Positions 7,648 to 16,182 of a stretch of DNA of 24,912 nucleotides are shown one piece after another. Made by a program: the position numbers and the translations under genes. Location: positions 1 through 24,912 of the forward strand of contig CALAXC010000380.1 in assembly GCA_937894775.1 (NCBI GenBank), given 5' to 3'. Below the pieces are notes generated by a model. The model saw nothing but the letters and a program-made list of their open reading frames with translations. It did not search any database and was not told the DNA's origin. How positions within the stretch are numbered: position 1 is the stretch's first letter; every line of letters starts with the position of its first letter. The stretch is from an uncultured Clostridia bacterium. GTDB lineage: Bacteria; Bacillota; Clostridia; Oscillospirales; CAG-272.

Positions 7648-8949
7648 TTGAAAACTAAAGATAGCATATCTATATTTACCTCTACGGCGCATTCCGACTC
7701 TCACGTGGACAATCTCGCAAGAATAGCCCTCGATATCGGTGAAGGGCTTCTTAAAAGCGGTGCGGAAATACACAGAGTCGAGGATGCTATCGAGCATATC
7801 TGCCGAGCATACGGTGCCGCTCACATTGAAGTATTTTCCATTCAATCACTTATAGTTGTTGCCATAAGAATGCCCGACGGAACTTATGCCGAACAATCGA
7901 GAAGAATTACAAATATTTCTAATCACCTCCGTTGTCTTGAGCATTACAACCGTCTTTCCCGTGAGATATGTCAGAGCACACCCGATTTCGATGAGGTAGA
8001 CCGACGGATATTCGAGATAAAACAAAAACGCAAATATCCGTTTATTCTTATATTTTTGGGACATATCTGTGCAGCAAGCGGATTTACTATATTCTTTGGC
8101 GGTTCGCTCCGCGACGGACTTGCCGCAGCACTTGTCGGTATGGTAATGGCTTTACTTGACAGAATAAACGCAAAATTTTTCACCCCCGTAACAAAGACCT
8201 TGCTTATATCGTTTTTCGGCGGACTCTGCTCCTGTCTTACGGTAATGCTTCATATAGGCGAAAGTGTTAATATGATAGCTATAGGCACTATAATGATACT
8301 TATTCCCGGTCTTGCGCTCGGCAACTCGATGCGTGATCTTCTTTCGGGAGATACACTTGCGGGAATTCTGAGAGCTGTACAATCCTGCATTATAGCGGTA
8401 ATAATCGCAATAGGATATTCAATATCGATCTTTATGATGAGCTCCTTTTACGTCGAACCCGCCCCAGCACAGTTTGAGCTTTGGCAAAAATGGACTTTAG
8501 GGCTCTTGAGCGCTTTTATTGGAACTATAGGCTTTGCGCTTATATTCAAGATCTCATTAAAAAAGCTTCTCACAGTTGGAATAGGCGGAGCTTGTACCTT
8601 TGTCATCTATGAGCTGATAGCCTCAATAAGCTCAAATAACGTACTTCTCGCAACTTTTGTAGCTTCAGTATTTATGGCTATGTTTTCAGAGGTGTGTGCA
8701 AGAAGTTTACGCGCCCCCGCAGTAGTATTCCTCTTCCCCTGCGCAATACCCATAGTTCCGGGAAGCGCTCTATACTACACTATGTACTATCTTTTAAAGA
8801 ATGAAAATGAAAAATTCTTAACTAACATTTCAACCGCGGGACAAGTGATCTTAGGACTTGCTCTCGGTCTTAGTGTTGCTACGGTAATTTGGGGAATTAT
8901 ATCCTATATACTGAAACATATCTTTAAAAATAAACAAAAAAGCAAATAA
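7648..8949 (+). CDS. Threonine/serine exporter family protein (fused ThrE type)
   Basis: A 433-residue polytopic membrane protein of the ThrE family, exporters of threonine and serine. The N-terminal half carries the DUF1212-type cytoplasmic region with HRVEDAIEHI (about 47-56) and FSIQSLIVVAIRMPDG, followed by hydrophobic segments. The C-terminal half is a second, DUF3815-type membrane domain ending in a lysine-rich tail. Many Firmicutes encode these halves as separate genes, so this is the fused form. The start codon is TTG at 7648, supported by AAGGAG 7 bases upstream and the promoter position. A lipid-kinase gene follows after 11 bases, so the two are probably co-transcribed. Substrate preference is inferred from family only. 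Confidence 0.88.
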   Translation: MKTKDSISIFTSTAHSDSHVDNLARIALDIGEGLLKSGAEIHRVEDAIEHICRAYGAAHIEVFSIQSLIVVAIRMPDGTYAEQSRRITNISNHLRCLEHYNRLSREICQSTPDFDEVDRRIFEIKQKRKYPFILIFLGHICAASGFTIFFGGSLRDGLAAALVGMVMALLDRINAKFFTPVTKTLLISFFGGLCSCLTVMLHIGESVNMIAIGTIMILIPGLALGNSMRDLLSGDTLAGILRAVQSCIIAVIIAIGYSISIFMMSSFYVEPAPAQFELWQKWTLGLLSAFIGTIGFALIFKISLKKLLTVGIGGACTFVIYELIASISSNNVLLATFVASVFMAMFSEVCARSLRAPAVVFLFPCAIPIVPGSALYYTMYYLLKNENEKFLTNISTAGQVILGLALGLSVATVIWGIISYILKHIFKNKQKSK

Positions 8950-8960
8950 CGGAGTATAAA

Positions 8961-9833
8961 ATGTCAAAAAAGTATTGCGTTCTTTTCAATCCCTTTTCAG
9001 CAAATAACCAAGGAGAAAAGCGCTCTAAACAACTGAACGAAAAAATAAGTATTTCAGAATACATCGATATAACATCTATCGAAAACTATGCCGATTTTTT
9101 CAATGACCACTTAGAAGAAAATATACTTATTTGCGGTGGCGACGGAACTCTCAACCGTTTTATAAACGCCATTTCAGATATTGAGATAAACAACGAAATA
9201 TTCTTCTTTCCCTGCGGAAGCGGAAACGATTTTGCCCGAGATGTAGATCCTTCAAAATTCGAAAACGGGATCATTCCGCTCAACAAGTACATAAAGGATC
9301 TCCCCTCTTGCACAGTAAACGGAAAAGAATATAAATTCATAAACGGAGTAGGCTACGGCATAGACGGATACTGCTGTGAGGTAGGCGACAAGCTCAGAGC
9401 AACCTCTACAAAAGAGATAAACTACACAAACATAGCAATTAAAGGTCTGCTCTTTGATTATACTCCCACAGATGCAAAGGTCACCGTCGACGGCGAAGTA
9501 AAGGAATTCAAAAAAGTCTGGATAGCACCGACTATGAACGGAAGATTTTACGGCGGCGGAATGATTCCCACACCAAATCAAAACCGTCTTAGCGAAGAAA
9601 AAGAGCTTTCTGTTATGATATTCCACGGCACGGGCAAGATATCAACTCTTATGATCTTCCCCTCTATATTCAAGGGTGAACATATTAAGAAAGAAAAGAA
9701 CGTAACAATTCTCACCGGAAAAGAGATAACCGTTGAATTTTCTGCACCGCGTCCCTTACAGATAGACGGAGAAACTATTTCGGGAGTAGAAAAATATACC
9801 GCTAAGGCGTCAAAAGTATTAGCAAAAATATAA
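8961..9833 (+). CDS. Diacylglycerol kinase family lipid kinase (YegS/DagK-like)
   Basis: A 290-residue soluble kinase of the DAGK catalytic family, which phosphorylates diacylglycerol or related lipids at the membrane face to recycle lipid headgroup precursors. The phosphate-binding motif GGDGT is at residues 59-63 and GSGND at 86-90; the second domain carries INGVGYGIDG, and the C-terminus ends in an RPLQIDGE-containing strand typical of the family. A GGAG site lies 7 bases before the ATG. It is second in the operon with the ThrE-type exporter and is followed by a clear terminator. The exact lipid substrate cannot be read from sequence. Confidence 0.9.
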   Translation: MSKKYCVLFNPFSANNQGEKRSKQLNEKISISEYIDITSIENYADFFNDHLEENILICGGDGTLNRFINAISDIEINNEIFFFPCGSGNDFARDVDPSKFENGIIPLNKYIKDLPSCTVNGKEYKFINGVGYGIDGYCCEVGDKLRATSTKEINYTNIAIKGLLFDYTPTDAKVTVDGEVKEFKKVWIAPTMNGRFYGGGMIPTPNQNRLSEEKELSVMIFHGTGKISTLMIFPSIFKGEHIKKEKNVTILTGKEITVEFSAPRPLQIDGETISGVEKYTAKASKVLAKI

Positions 9834-9840
9834 CAGCACA

Positions 9841-9879
9841 AAAAGCTATCGCCAAAAAAATCTGCGATAGCTTTTTTTA
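9841..9879 (+). terminator. Rho-independent terminator after the lipid kinase
   Basis: A 12-bp stem (AAAAGCTATCGC with its complement), 11-base loop and seven T residues, starting 7 bases after the stop codon. Confidence 0.92.
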
Positions 9880-9945
9880 TTGTTAAAAAGCTAATATAAG
9901 TTTGTAAACAATTTGAAAATAAGAAGGTAATAAAAGGGGTGGTTA

Positions 9946-9974
9946 TTGACAACTCTTCGATTTTATTATATAAT
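9946..9974 (+). promoter_or_regulatory. Perfect consensus sigma-A promoter
   Basis: TTGACA (9946-9951), exactly 17 bases, TATAAT (9969-9974). The leader before the lipoprotein start at 10001 is only about 20 bases. It should drive the LRR lipoprotein and yqhQ together. Confidence 0.92.
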
Positions 9975-10000
9975 ATATAGGAGTATATCGGAGGTTTACT

Positions 10001-10996
10001 ATGAAAAAGTTTTTATTAAAAAGTATATCCTTATTATGTATAATATCGATGATCTTTATTTCTTTTATCTCATGCCAGAATAATTCTTCCGACGAAACCG
10101 AAACAGTCTCCAACGTACACACAGTAAAGTTCAACTCAAACGGCGGAACGGAAATCAAAGACGTCGAAGTAAGGCACGGACAAAAGATAGCTGAGCCCGA
10201 TGCCCCCACAAGAGAAAATTACATATTTTTATATTGGGAACAAAACAACAGAAAATGGCACTTCGGTGTTCAGGAGGTCAAAGAAGATATAACTCTAAGC
10301 GCACTCTGGATATCAGCAAACGATCTTTTCAAAATTGAGCCTTGTGAAAACGAAAATGAAATTCTTATCGCGGGATTCTTAAATCAAAAAAGTATAAGTA
10401 TTCTCAGTATTCCCGAAAAGATCAACGGAAAAACCGTTGTAGGCTTTACTGACAATGCATTCGAGGCTATTCACGAGCTTCACGCAAGAAAAATCATAAT
10501 TCCTTCTACAGTACGCTCTATCGGAAAAGAATCTTTTATGAACATCGCCCAGGTTCACTTGGAATTTGAAGGACCTGTAAGCGTTTTAAACGTATCTTCC
10601 TTTGAAGAATGCAGAACTCTTGAAATTTTAAAGCTCAATCCGGGAATAACTTCTATTCCCTACCGTTGCTTCTTTGAATGTGAAAAGCTTATCACGTCGG
10701 ATATTCCCGAAGGGGTAACGCTTATCGAAGAAAACGCATACGCATCCTGCAAAGCATTGCAAACCGTTGTTTTGCCAAGCACTCTTAAAACCGTTGAAGA
10801 TAGCGCCTTTTTAGACTGTTCTACACTCGTAGCCGTTTTCTTCAGAGGAACCGAGGAACAGTTTAACGAGGTTGAAATTATGAAGAACAACGATAAGTTG
10901 CTTAATGCAAATATTTATTTCTACTCTGAGACCAAGCCCGAAACCGAAGGCAATTTCTGGCACTATGACAAGAGCAACACGCCTATACTTTGGTAA
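10001..10996 (+). CDS. LRR lipoprotein with an InlB B-repeat-like domain
   Basis: A 331-residue exported lipoprotein. The signal peptide ends in a lipobox with Cys25 (FISC). Residues about 41-105 match the Listeria-Bacteroides/InlB B-repeat pattern: VKFNSNGGTEI, a GQKIAEPDAPTRENY segment and a closing ITLSALW. Residues about 110-310 form BspA-type (LRR_5) repeats, shorter and more diverged than in the lipoprotein at 5297-7432. GGAGG lies 6 bases before the ATG, and a consensus promoter lies immediately upstream. The function is probably surface binding; the ligand is unknown. yqhQ starts 18 bases downstream, likely in the same transcript. Confidence 0.85.
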   Translation: MKKFLLKSISLLCIISMIFISFISCQNNSSDETETVSNVHTVKFNSNGGTEIKDVEVRHGQKIAEPDAPTRENYIFLYWEQNNRKWHFGVQEVKEDITLSALWISANDLFKIEPCENENEILIAGFLNQKSISILSIPEKINGKTVVGFTDNAFEAIHELHARKIIIPSTVRSIGKESFMNIAQVHLEFEGPVSVLNVSSFEECRTLEILKLNPGITSIPYRCFFECEKLITSDIPEGVTLIEENAYASCKALQTVVLPSTLKTVEDSAFLDCSTLVAVFFRGTEEQFNEVEIMKNNDKLLNANIYFYSETKPETEGNFWHYDKSNTPILW

Positions 10997-11014
10997 GCAG
11001 AATTGGAGAATATT

Positions 11015-12289
11015 ATGAAAAAAGATAAAAACAAAATTGAAAATCAAGAGCAAGCCGAAAAGATAGCTTGCGCAAAAAAGACTTCGATCGGCGGTCAGGC
11101 TCTTATGGAAGGCATAATGATGCGCGGCCCTAAAAAATCAGCTATGGCCGTGCGTAACCCTGCGGGAGAGATAGTTCTCGAAGTTACCGACATTTCAACG
11201 GGTAAACGTCCGTTTATAACTAAAATCCCCGTTGCACGCGGAGTATATAATTTCGTATCTTCTATGATAATCGGATATAAATCGCTGATGCGCTCGGCTG
11301 AGATCTCAGGTCTTGACGAAATAGAAGAAGAACTCGCAAAAGAAAAAGCGGCAAAAAAAGCCGCAAAAAAAGCCGCAAAAGAAAAAAGTGAACAAATAAC
11401 CGTCGAAGAAACAGTTGAGGAAGCTATCGAAGAAACCATCGCAGAAGAAGTCATTACAGAAGAAGCTATCCCCGAAGAAGAGGTTATTACTGAAGAAGCG
11501 GTTATTACTGAAGAAGCGGTTATTACTGAAGAAGAGGTTAATGCCGAAGAAGAAAACATCACAGAAGACGTTGTTATCGAAGAGGCTTCAGAAGAACAAC
11601 CCGCTGTTAAACCTAAAAAAGAAGAAAAGAAAAAGACTTCTCCTCTCTCATTGGCTATTATGATAATTTCAGGCGTACTCGGTGTTGTCTTAGCGCTTGG
11701 ACTCTTTATCTTCCTTCCCGATTTCCTTGCGGGAATTATATCGGATCATTTACCTAATCCCTCCGTATGGCGTCCTATTTTTGCGGGAATCCTTAAAATC
11801 ATAATTCTTGTTATATATATGGCGCTTGTATGTCTTATGAAGGATATTCGCAGAACATTTGAATATCACGGAGCAGAACATAAAACGATCTTTTGTTACG
11901 AATCAGGACTCGAGCTTACCGTTGAAAACGTACGTAAGCAAAGACGCTTCCATCCAAGATGCGGAACATCCTTCCTCATTCTTATGCTTATCGTAAGCAT
12001 AGCGGTAGGTCTTTGTATAGATCCCATTTATATGGCTATCACAGGACACGCGGCAAATAAGCTCGTCTTCTCACTTATCAAGCTCTGCCTTCTTCCCCTC
12101 ACTATGGGTATCGGATATGAGCTTATAAAATTAGCGGGACGTCACGACAATCTCTTTACAAAAATAATTTCAGCGCCAGGTCTTTGGTTACAGAGATTGA
12201 CTGTAAAAGAACCGAGCGATGATATGATCGAGTGCGCTATCGCCGCATTCAAGGAAGTAATTCCCGAAGATCAAAGCGATAAGTATTAA
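11015..12289 (+). CDS. yqhQ: YqhQ family membrane protein (DUF1385)
   Basis: A 424-residue DUF1385 membrane protein, family of Bacillus YqhQ; molecular role not established. The N-terminal core has the signature GGQALMEGIMMRGPKKSAMAV. After about residue 100 comes a roughly 105-residue linker absent from typical members of about 300 residues: first Ala/Lys-rich, then Glu-rich with ITEEAV repeats, then Lys-rich. Membrane segments follow (about 210-232 and 243-268), with the conserved EYHGAEHKTIFCYE and RCGTSFL motifs between membrane regions. The ATG at 11015 is chosen because GGAG lies 6 bases upstream; a TTG 12 bases earlier overlaps that site. It is downstream of the LRR lipoprotein and ends at a bidirectional terminator. 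Confidence 0.88.
   Translation: MKKDKNKIENQEQAEKIACAKKTSIGGQALMEGIMMRGPKKSAMAVRNPAGEIVLEVTDISTGKRPFITKIPVARGVYNFVSSMIIGYKSLMRSAEISGLDEIEEELAKEKAAKKAAKKAAKEKSEQITVEETVEEAIEETIAEEVITEEAIPEEEVITEEAVITEEAVITEEEVNAEEENITEDVVIEEASEEQPAVKPKKEEKKKTSPLSLAIMIISGVLGVVLALGLFIFLPDFLAGIISDHLPNPSVWRPIFAGILKIIILVIYMALVCLMKDIRRTFEYHGAEHKTIFCYESGLELTVENVRKQRRFHPRCGTSFLILMLIVSIAVGLCIDPIYMAITGHAANKLVFSLIKLCLLPLTMGIGYELIKLAGRHDNLFTKIISAPGLWLQRLTVKEPSDDMIECAIAAFKEVIPEDQSDKY
11483..11536. repeat. 18-bp tandem repeat in yqhQ
   Basis: Three direct copies of an 18-bp unit begin at 11483, 11501 and 11519; the first two are identical and the third differs near its end. They encode the VITEEA repeats of the acidic linker. 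Confidence 0.92.
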
Positions 12290-12297
12290 TAAAATAA

Positions 12298-12334
12298 AAG
12301 GGGGCTATCTCGGGTTCACCTGATGCGCCCCCTT
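12298..12334. terminator. Bidirectional terminator between yqhQ and the OGG gene
   Basis: An 8-bp stem AAGGGGGC with its complement around a 21-base loop that holds a small internal hairpin. The T-rich tail is better on the minus strand (TTTTATTTTATTA), where it ends the glycosylase gene; it also sits just after the yqhQ stop. Confidence 0.78.
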
Positions 12335-12339
12335 AAATT

Positions 12340-13260
12340 TTAAAGGTTTATATATCTCTCATAAAAGAACAGATATTGCTGAGCAATACCCGCATATTTT
12401 CCAAAGGTTTTGGCAGAAAAATCATCAAGATCCGAAAAATACTTTTCCGCAACCTTTTTTATCCAGACATCAATTGGAAAAGCATCGTACTTTGCAAATC
12501 CGAAAAGAAGAATACACGATGCTACCTTAGGCCCTATTCCCTTGACCTCACAGAGCGTTTTTATAGCATTTTCGGTGCTTTCAGCCGATATATCCTCAAA
12601 GCACAGTCTTTGATCCTTTATACGGCTAACCGCATCGTATATGTATTTTGCGCGAAACCCTGTTTTCAGATCATAAAGACCTTTCTCGGAAAGCGCATAT
12701 ACAGCTTCCGCACTTGGAAAAGCACAAAGCGAGGATTTACCCGACAGATGCTTTTTCATTTCTTCACCAAGCTCTATAGGTCTTCCGCACTTACTTGATA
12801 AAGCTTCTATTATTTTCTTTATACGAGGTATATTATTATTCTGAGAAATAATAAAGGATACCGTACATTCGAAGCTATCCTGAGCCAATATTCTTATCCC
12901 GTTGCCGTGTTCTACAGCTTTGGCAAGAATATCACTTTCAACACAGCCGATAATATCGCTGTCAATAAGCGAATAGTCCCGTTCTATATCGAGATATCGC
13001 TTCCATATATTTTCATAATCTTCGATATTACTTCCGTAAATATAAAGAGTTTCGCCATCCTGCGCAAAAGATACAAATCTTCCAAAAGCAACACCTGAAA
13101 ATTCTTTTTCATGTCTGCTGTTCTCTACTCTGTCAAAGCGGAAGCACTGACCGCAGTCAAACGTTTTCTCAACGTCAAACTGTTTAACTCCTTCAACAAT
13201 AACGGCAACGGCATCACCAACCGTTATTTCCTTCACTTTTAAATCTGTGTGTAAAACCAT
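12340..13260 (-). CDS. ogg: OGG1-type 8-oxoguanine DNA glycosylase/AP lyase
   Basis: A 306-residue base-excision repair enzyme of the OGG1 family, removing 8-oxoguanine opposite cytosine and nicking the abasic site. An OGG N-terminal domain (about 1-120, with FDCGQCFRFDR at 34-44) is followed by the helix-hairpin-helix domain. Residues 138-146 read ISQNNNIPR as in the eukaryotic enzymes. The hairpin VKGIGPKVASC (239-249) contains the expected Schiff-base Lys245, and Asp264 in PIDVW matches the catalytic aspartate, so both activities look intact. The ATG at 13260 follows AAAGGTGG at acceptable spacing. It is monocistronic, divergent from the DUF6062-like operon and convergent with yqhQ. Confidence 0.9.
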   Translation of the reverse strand: MVLHTDLKVKEITVGDAVAVIVEGVKQFDVEKTFDCGQCFRFDRVENSRHEKEFSGVAFGRFVSFAQDGETLYIYGSNIEDYENIWKRYLDIERDYSLIDSDIIGCVESDILAKAVEHGNGIRILAQDSFECTVSFIISQNNNIPRIKKIIEALSSKCGRPIELGEEMKKHLSGKSSLCAFPSAEAVYALSEKGLYDLKTGFRAKYIYDAVSRIKDQRLCFEDISAESTENAIKTLCEVKGIGPKVASCILLFGFAKYDAFPIDVWIKKVAEKYFSDLDDFSAKTFGKYAGIAQQYLFFYERYINL

Positions 13261-13293
13261 AGATCCACCTTTGAAAATTCTTATATTATATAT

Positions 13294-13322
13294 ATTTTAA
13301 CATAGATCCTATTATTTTTCAA
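13294..13322 (-). promoter_or_regulatory. Sigma-A promoter of the OGG gene
   Basis: Minus-strand TTGAAA (13322-13317), 17-base spacer, TAAAAT (13299-13294) preceded by TGT. No comparable promoter was recognised for the divergent operon starting at 13345. Confidence 0.8.
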
Positions 13323-13344
13323 GTGCTTAAATCAGGAGAAAACA

Positions 13345-14073
13345 ATGGAAAATATTTATACTATACCCGTCAACGAGGCTTTCGAAGCCTCCGCAGAAGA
13401 TAAAAGTTGCGGCTGTCCCTTCTGTGCACTTTACAACAAGCTCGAAGACGATCAACTTGATCTTATTCTCGGAGCATCTATGATGGAGCCCGACGTGAGA
13501 ATAAAAACAAACGAAGAAGGCTTTTGCCGAACGCACTATGATATGATGTTCACACGCAAAAACCGTCTTGGAATGGCTCTCACACTCGAAAGTCATCTCG
13601 CAGAGCTTAAAGAAGACTTAAAAGGCAACGCTTTTTCCAAAAAAGGAGAAAAGGCGGTAAAACGTATTACTCAACTCGAATCCACTTGTTTTGTTTGCAG
13701 AAAGATAGAATTTAATTTTGAACATATGATAGAAACCGCCGTTATTCTTTGGGACTGTGACGAAGAATTCAGACCTAAGCTTGCGGCTCAACCGTATTTT
13801 TGTCTGCCTCACTATTCAAGAATGCTTAAATATGCTCAAAAAAAGCTTGACAAAAAAAACTACGCAGAATTCGAAAAAGAGGTTTCATCTATTGAAAGCG
13901 CATATATGGACAAGCTTGAAGAGGACGTTAGCTGGTTCTGCAAAAAATTTGATTACCGATACAAAGAAGAGCCTTGGTATGACTCGAAGGACGCCGTAGA
14001 ACGCTCGATGAAATTTTTAAGAAGCGATCTGCATCATCCACCTCAAAAGAAAAAAGCCGAAAAAGACAACTGA
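13345..14073 (+). CDS. DUF6062-like protein with two CxxC/CxxHY modules
   Basis: A 242-residue soluble protein; I recognise it only as resembling the clostridial DUF6062 family, whose function is unknown. Two related cysteine/histidine modules are visible: C24-x2-C27 with C61-x2-H64-Y65, and C115-x2-C118 with C153-x2-H156-Y157. The spacing inside the modules is almost equal (33 and 34 residues), which suggests an internal duplication and two metal sites, probably zinc. There is no signal peptide or membrane segment; the C-terminus is lysine-rich. AGGAG lies 6 bases before the ATG. It opens an operon with the tRNA methyltransferase MnmM and a VanY-type peptidase. A role in RNA or redox biology would be speculation. 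Confidence 0.8.
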   Translation: MENIYTIPVNEAFEASAEDKSCGCPFCALYNKLEDDQLDLILGASMMEPDVRIKTNEEGFCRTHYDMMFTRKNRLGMALTLESHLAELKEDLKGNAFSKKGEKAVKRITQLESTCFVCRKIEFNFEHMIETAVILWDCDEEFRPKLAAQPYFCLPHYSRMLKYAQKKLDKKNYAEFEKEVSSIESAYMDKLEEDVSWFCKKFDYRYKEEPWYDSKDAVERSMKFLRSDLHHPPQKKKAEKDN

Positions 14074-14102
14074 TTATATAAACACATAAAAAGGATTTAA
14101 TT

Positions 14103-14657
14103 ATGATAGATCTGCTCGACCTTCAAAAGCATTTTATTCTCACCCATCTTAAAGAGGGTGACGTTGCCGTTGACTTCACTATGGGAAACGGACACGACAC
14201 CGAATTTCTTTCAAAAACAGTAGGTGAAACAGGACAGGTATACGCATTCGATATTCAGGAAGCCGCTCTCGCTTCGACCGCTAAAAATCTCGAAAATGCG
14301 GGCTGCCCTAAAAATTATACACTTATTCTCGATTCACATCACAACGTAAAAAAATACGTTGACAAACCGATAAAGGCAGGAATGTTCAATCTCGGATATC
14401 TACCTGGAAGCGACAAGACCGTTACAACTATGCGCGCCACAACTCTTCCCGCAATAGAAGCGGCTATAGACCTTATGGACAAGGACGCAATAATTCTTGT
14501 TGCCGTCTACCCCGGACACAAGGAAGGCGAAGAGGAAGGAAAGCTTATCTGTGAATATCTTTCTTCCCTTTCCCGACACAAGGTCTGCGCAACAAAAATA
14601 AATATTCTTAACTCCCCGACTTCACCATTCTTTATAATTATAGAAAACAAACCGTAA
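14103..14657 (+). CDS. mnmM: tRNA mnm5s2U34 methyltransferase MnmM (YtqB family)
   Basis: A 184-residue class I SAM-dependent methyltransferase. The SAM site is visible as VDFTMGNGHDTEFL (about 23-36) with AFDIQ (about 54-58), and NLGYLPGSDK (about 97-106) matches the YtqB/MnmM signature. In Bacillus this family completes the wobble-uridine modification mnm5s2U34 in several tRNAs. The gene starts 29 bases after the DUF6062-like gene, with AAGGA 7 bases before the ATG, and the VanY gene follows 19 bases downstream, so it sits in the middle of an operon. The family is often annotated loosely as an rRNA methylase; the motif makes MnmM more likely. Confidence 0.88.
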   Translation: MIDLLDLQKHFILTHLKEGDVAVDFTMGNGHDTEFLSKTVGETGQVYAFDIQEAALASTAKNLENAGCPKNYTLILDSHHNVKKYVDKPIKAGMFNLGYLPGSDKTVTTMRATTLPAIEAAIDLMDKDAIILVAVYPGHKEGEEEGKLICEYLSSLSRHKVCATKINILNSPTSPFFIIIENKP

Positions 14658-14676
14658 AACGAGTAAAGAGGATTTT

Positions 14677-16182
14677 ATGAAAAACAAAAAAAATAAGTTC
14701 GGTTCGGATTTTGAAAACAACGATTTAAACACAAACATCGAAGTAAATGAATTTGACGAAAGCTTTGACGAAAACTCAAACGGTGACTTTGACCTTACCG
14801 AAAAAAATCAAGAGCTTTCACGGGAAGAAAAAAAGATGATACGCGCTACAAAGCGCAAAGGGATAGACCGCAGTAAGCTTGATCCATATGACAAATCCGA
14901 TCTTGCCGAAGCAAAACGTTACGCAAAGAAAAACAAAGCAACTGTTTTCTTTGTATTTATGACGATCATTTTACTTCTCGCAATTATTATAACGGTATCT
15001 GTAGTGCTTATAATAAGAGCTCAGGGCGGTCCGTCAAAAGCAAACTATGAAGTAACAGTCGGAGATGAGGACCCCTATAAGCTGAATTATAAGGAAGCCA
15101 ATAAATACGGTCAATTTTATTTCGACCTTAAATCCATCGCAAAATATGCAGGACTTATCGTAAGCGGAAGCGACGGAAATATAAAATTCACTTGCGAAGA
15201 CGGCACCTACGTTCGTCTTGAAAACGGTGAATCTATAGCGGTAGTAAACGGTGAAACCGTTAAAGTAGGCGGAAAAGCATACGTACAAAGTCCCACCGAC
15301 AAAAGTCCGGGAGAATGCTTACTTCCGTTTAAATTCATCGAAAAGCTCTTTTCGCATAAAGCAAACGGTAAAGCTGTGGGTATGGTATTCAAGGTAGACA
15401 AAAAGAACAAGGTAACAGTACACCGTATGTCCTATAAAAGCGGTGAAACTCTGCCTATATCCTTCTCTGCCGATTGCTTCGACTATGCGGATACAATGCT
15501 TTTAAGCGCAAATGATTATCCCGATGTCGACAAAACGACACAGCTTGCGCTCTCTACAAAAAAGCTTATCATTGTAAATAAAACGCATCCCCTTTCAAGT
15601 GACGCAATTACGACCGAAGGCTTAGTCTCCTTAAAAGAGCTTGGCTGTCCGATAGTTAGCGACCTTGCAGAATACGATAATAAGGATTTTTTTGATCCGA
15701 TCGCCGCACTCGCTCTTATTGCTATGGTAAACGATGCAAATGAGATCCTTGAGGGCGATGACAAAATTCTCGTTTCGAGTGCATACCGCTCCTTTTCTTA
15801 CCAAAAAGGGCTCCACGAAAGATACATAAGCAATTATATGCAGAATAACAACGTTTCAAAGGAAGATGCCGAAGCGCAAACGCTTCTGCTCTCTGCCCCT
15901 GCGGGAAAAAGCGAACACCACACAGGTCTTTGTGTCGATCTCGTGGAAGAACGGGGCGCCAACCGTGAGCTTGACGAAAGCTTTGAAGAAACCGAAGCAT
16001 TTGCCTGGCTTTCAAAAAATGCGCACAAATACGGATTTATTTTAAGATATCCCGAAGACAAAACAAATATAACAAAATACAGCTACGAACCTTGGCATTA
16101 TAGATTTGTCGGCATCGAAGCCGCACATATAATATATGAAGACGGAATAACTCTTGAAGAATTTTTGGTTGAGTTAAAATAA
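14677..16182 (+). CDS. Membrane-anchored VanY-type D-alanyl-D-alanine carboxypeptidase
   Basis: A 501-residue type II membrane protein. Residues 1-87 are cytoplasmic, first acidic and Asn-rich, then Lys/Arg-rich; one membrane span covers about 88-113. The outside portion begins with a region (about 125-230) that resembles the copper-amine-oxidase N-terminal-like fold often used as a stalk, followed by the VanY peptidase domain (about 330-495). The zinc and catalytic motifs are present: SSAYRS, SEHHTGLCVDL (metal His and Asp) and EPWHYR (catalytic Glu and metal His). It should trim terminal D-Ala from peptidoglycan stems. There is no vanR/S/H/A context, so it is a housekeeping wall enzyme rather than vancomycin resistance. 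Its stop codon lies inside the downstream terminator. Confidence 0.9.
   Translation: MKNKKNKFGSDFENNDLNTNIEVNEFDESFDENSNGDFDLTEKNQELSREEKKMIRATKRKGIDRSKLDPYDKSDLAEAKRYAKKNKATVFFVFMTIILLLAIIITVSVVLIIRAQGGPSKANYEVTVGDEDPYKLNYKEANKYGQFYFDLKSIAKYAGLIVSGSDGNIKFTCEDGTYVRLENGESIAVVNGETVKVGGKAYVQSPTDKSPGECLLPFKFIEKLFSHKANGKAVGMVFKVDKKNKVTVHRMSYKSGETLPISFSADCFDYADTMLLSANDYPDVDKTTQLALSTKKLIIVNKTHPLSSDAITTEGLVSLKELGCPIVSDLAEYDNKDFFDPIAALALIAMVNDANEILEGDDKILVSSAYRSFSYQKGLHERYISNYMQNNNVSKEDAEAQTLLLSAPAGKSEHHTGLCVDLVEERGANRELDESFEETEAFAWLSKNAHKYGFILRYPEDKTNITKYSYEPWHYRFVGIEAAHIIYEDGITLEEFLVELK

Noticed and set aside
11095..11562. A Ser-rich open frame antisense to yqhQ
   Set aside because: The composition is simply the reverse reading of the Glu/Lys-rich repeats of the real gene.
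14677..16182. Vancomycin-resistance determinant
   Set aside because: Only the VanY-type peptidase domain is present; there is no ligase, dehydrogenase or two-component system, so it is better read as an ordinary wall carboxypeptidase.
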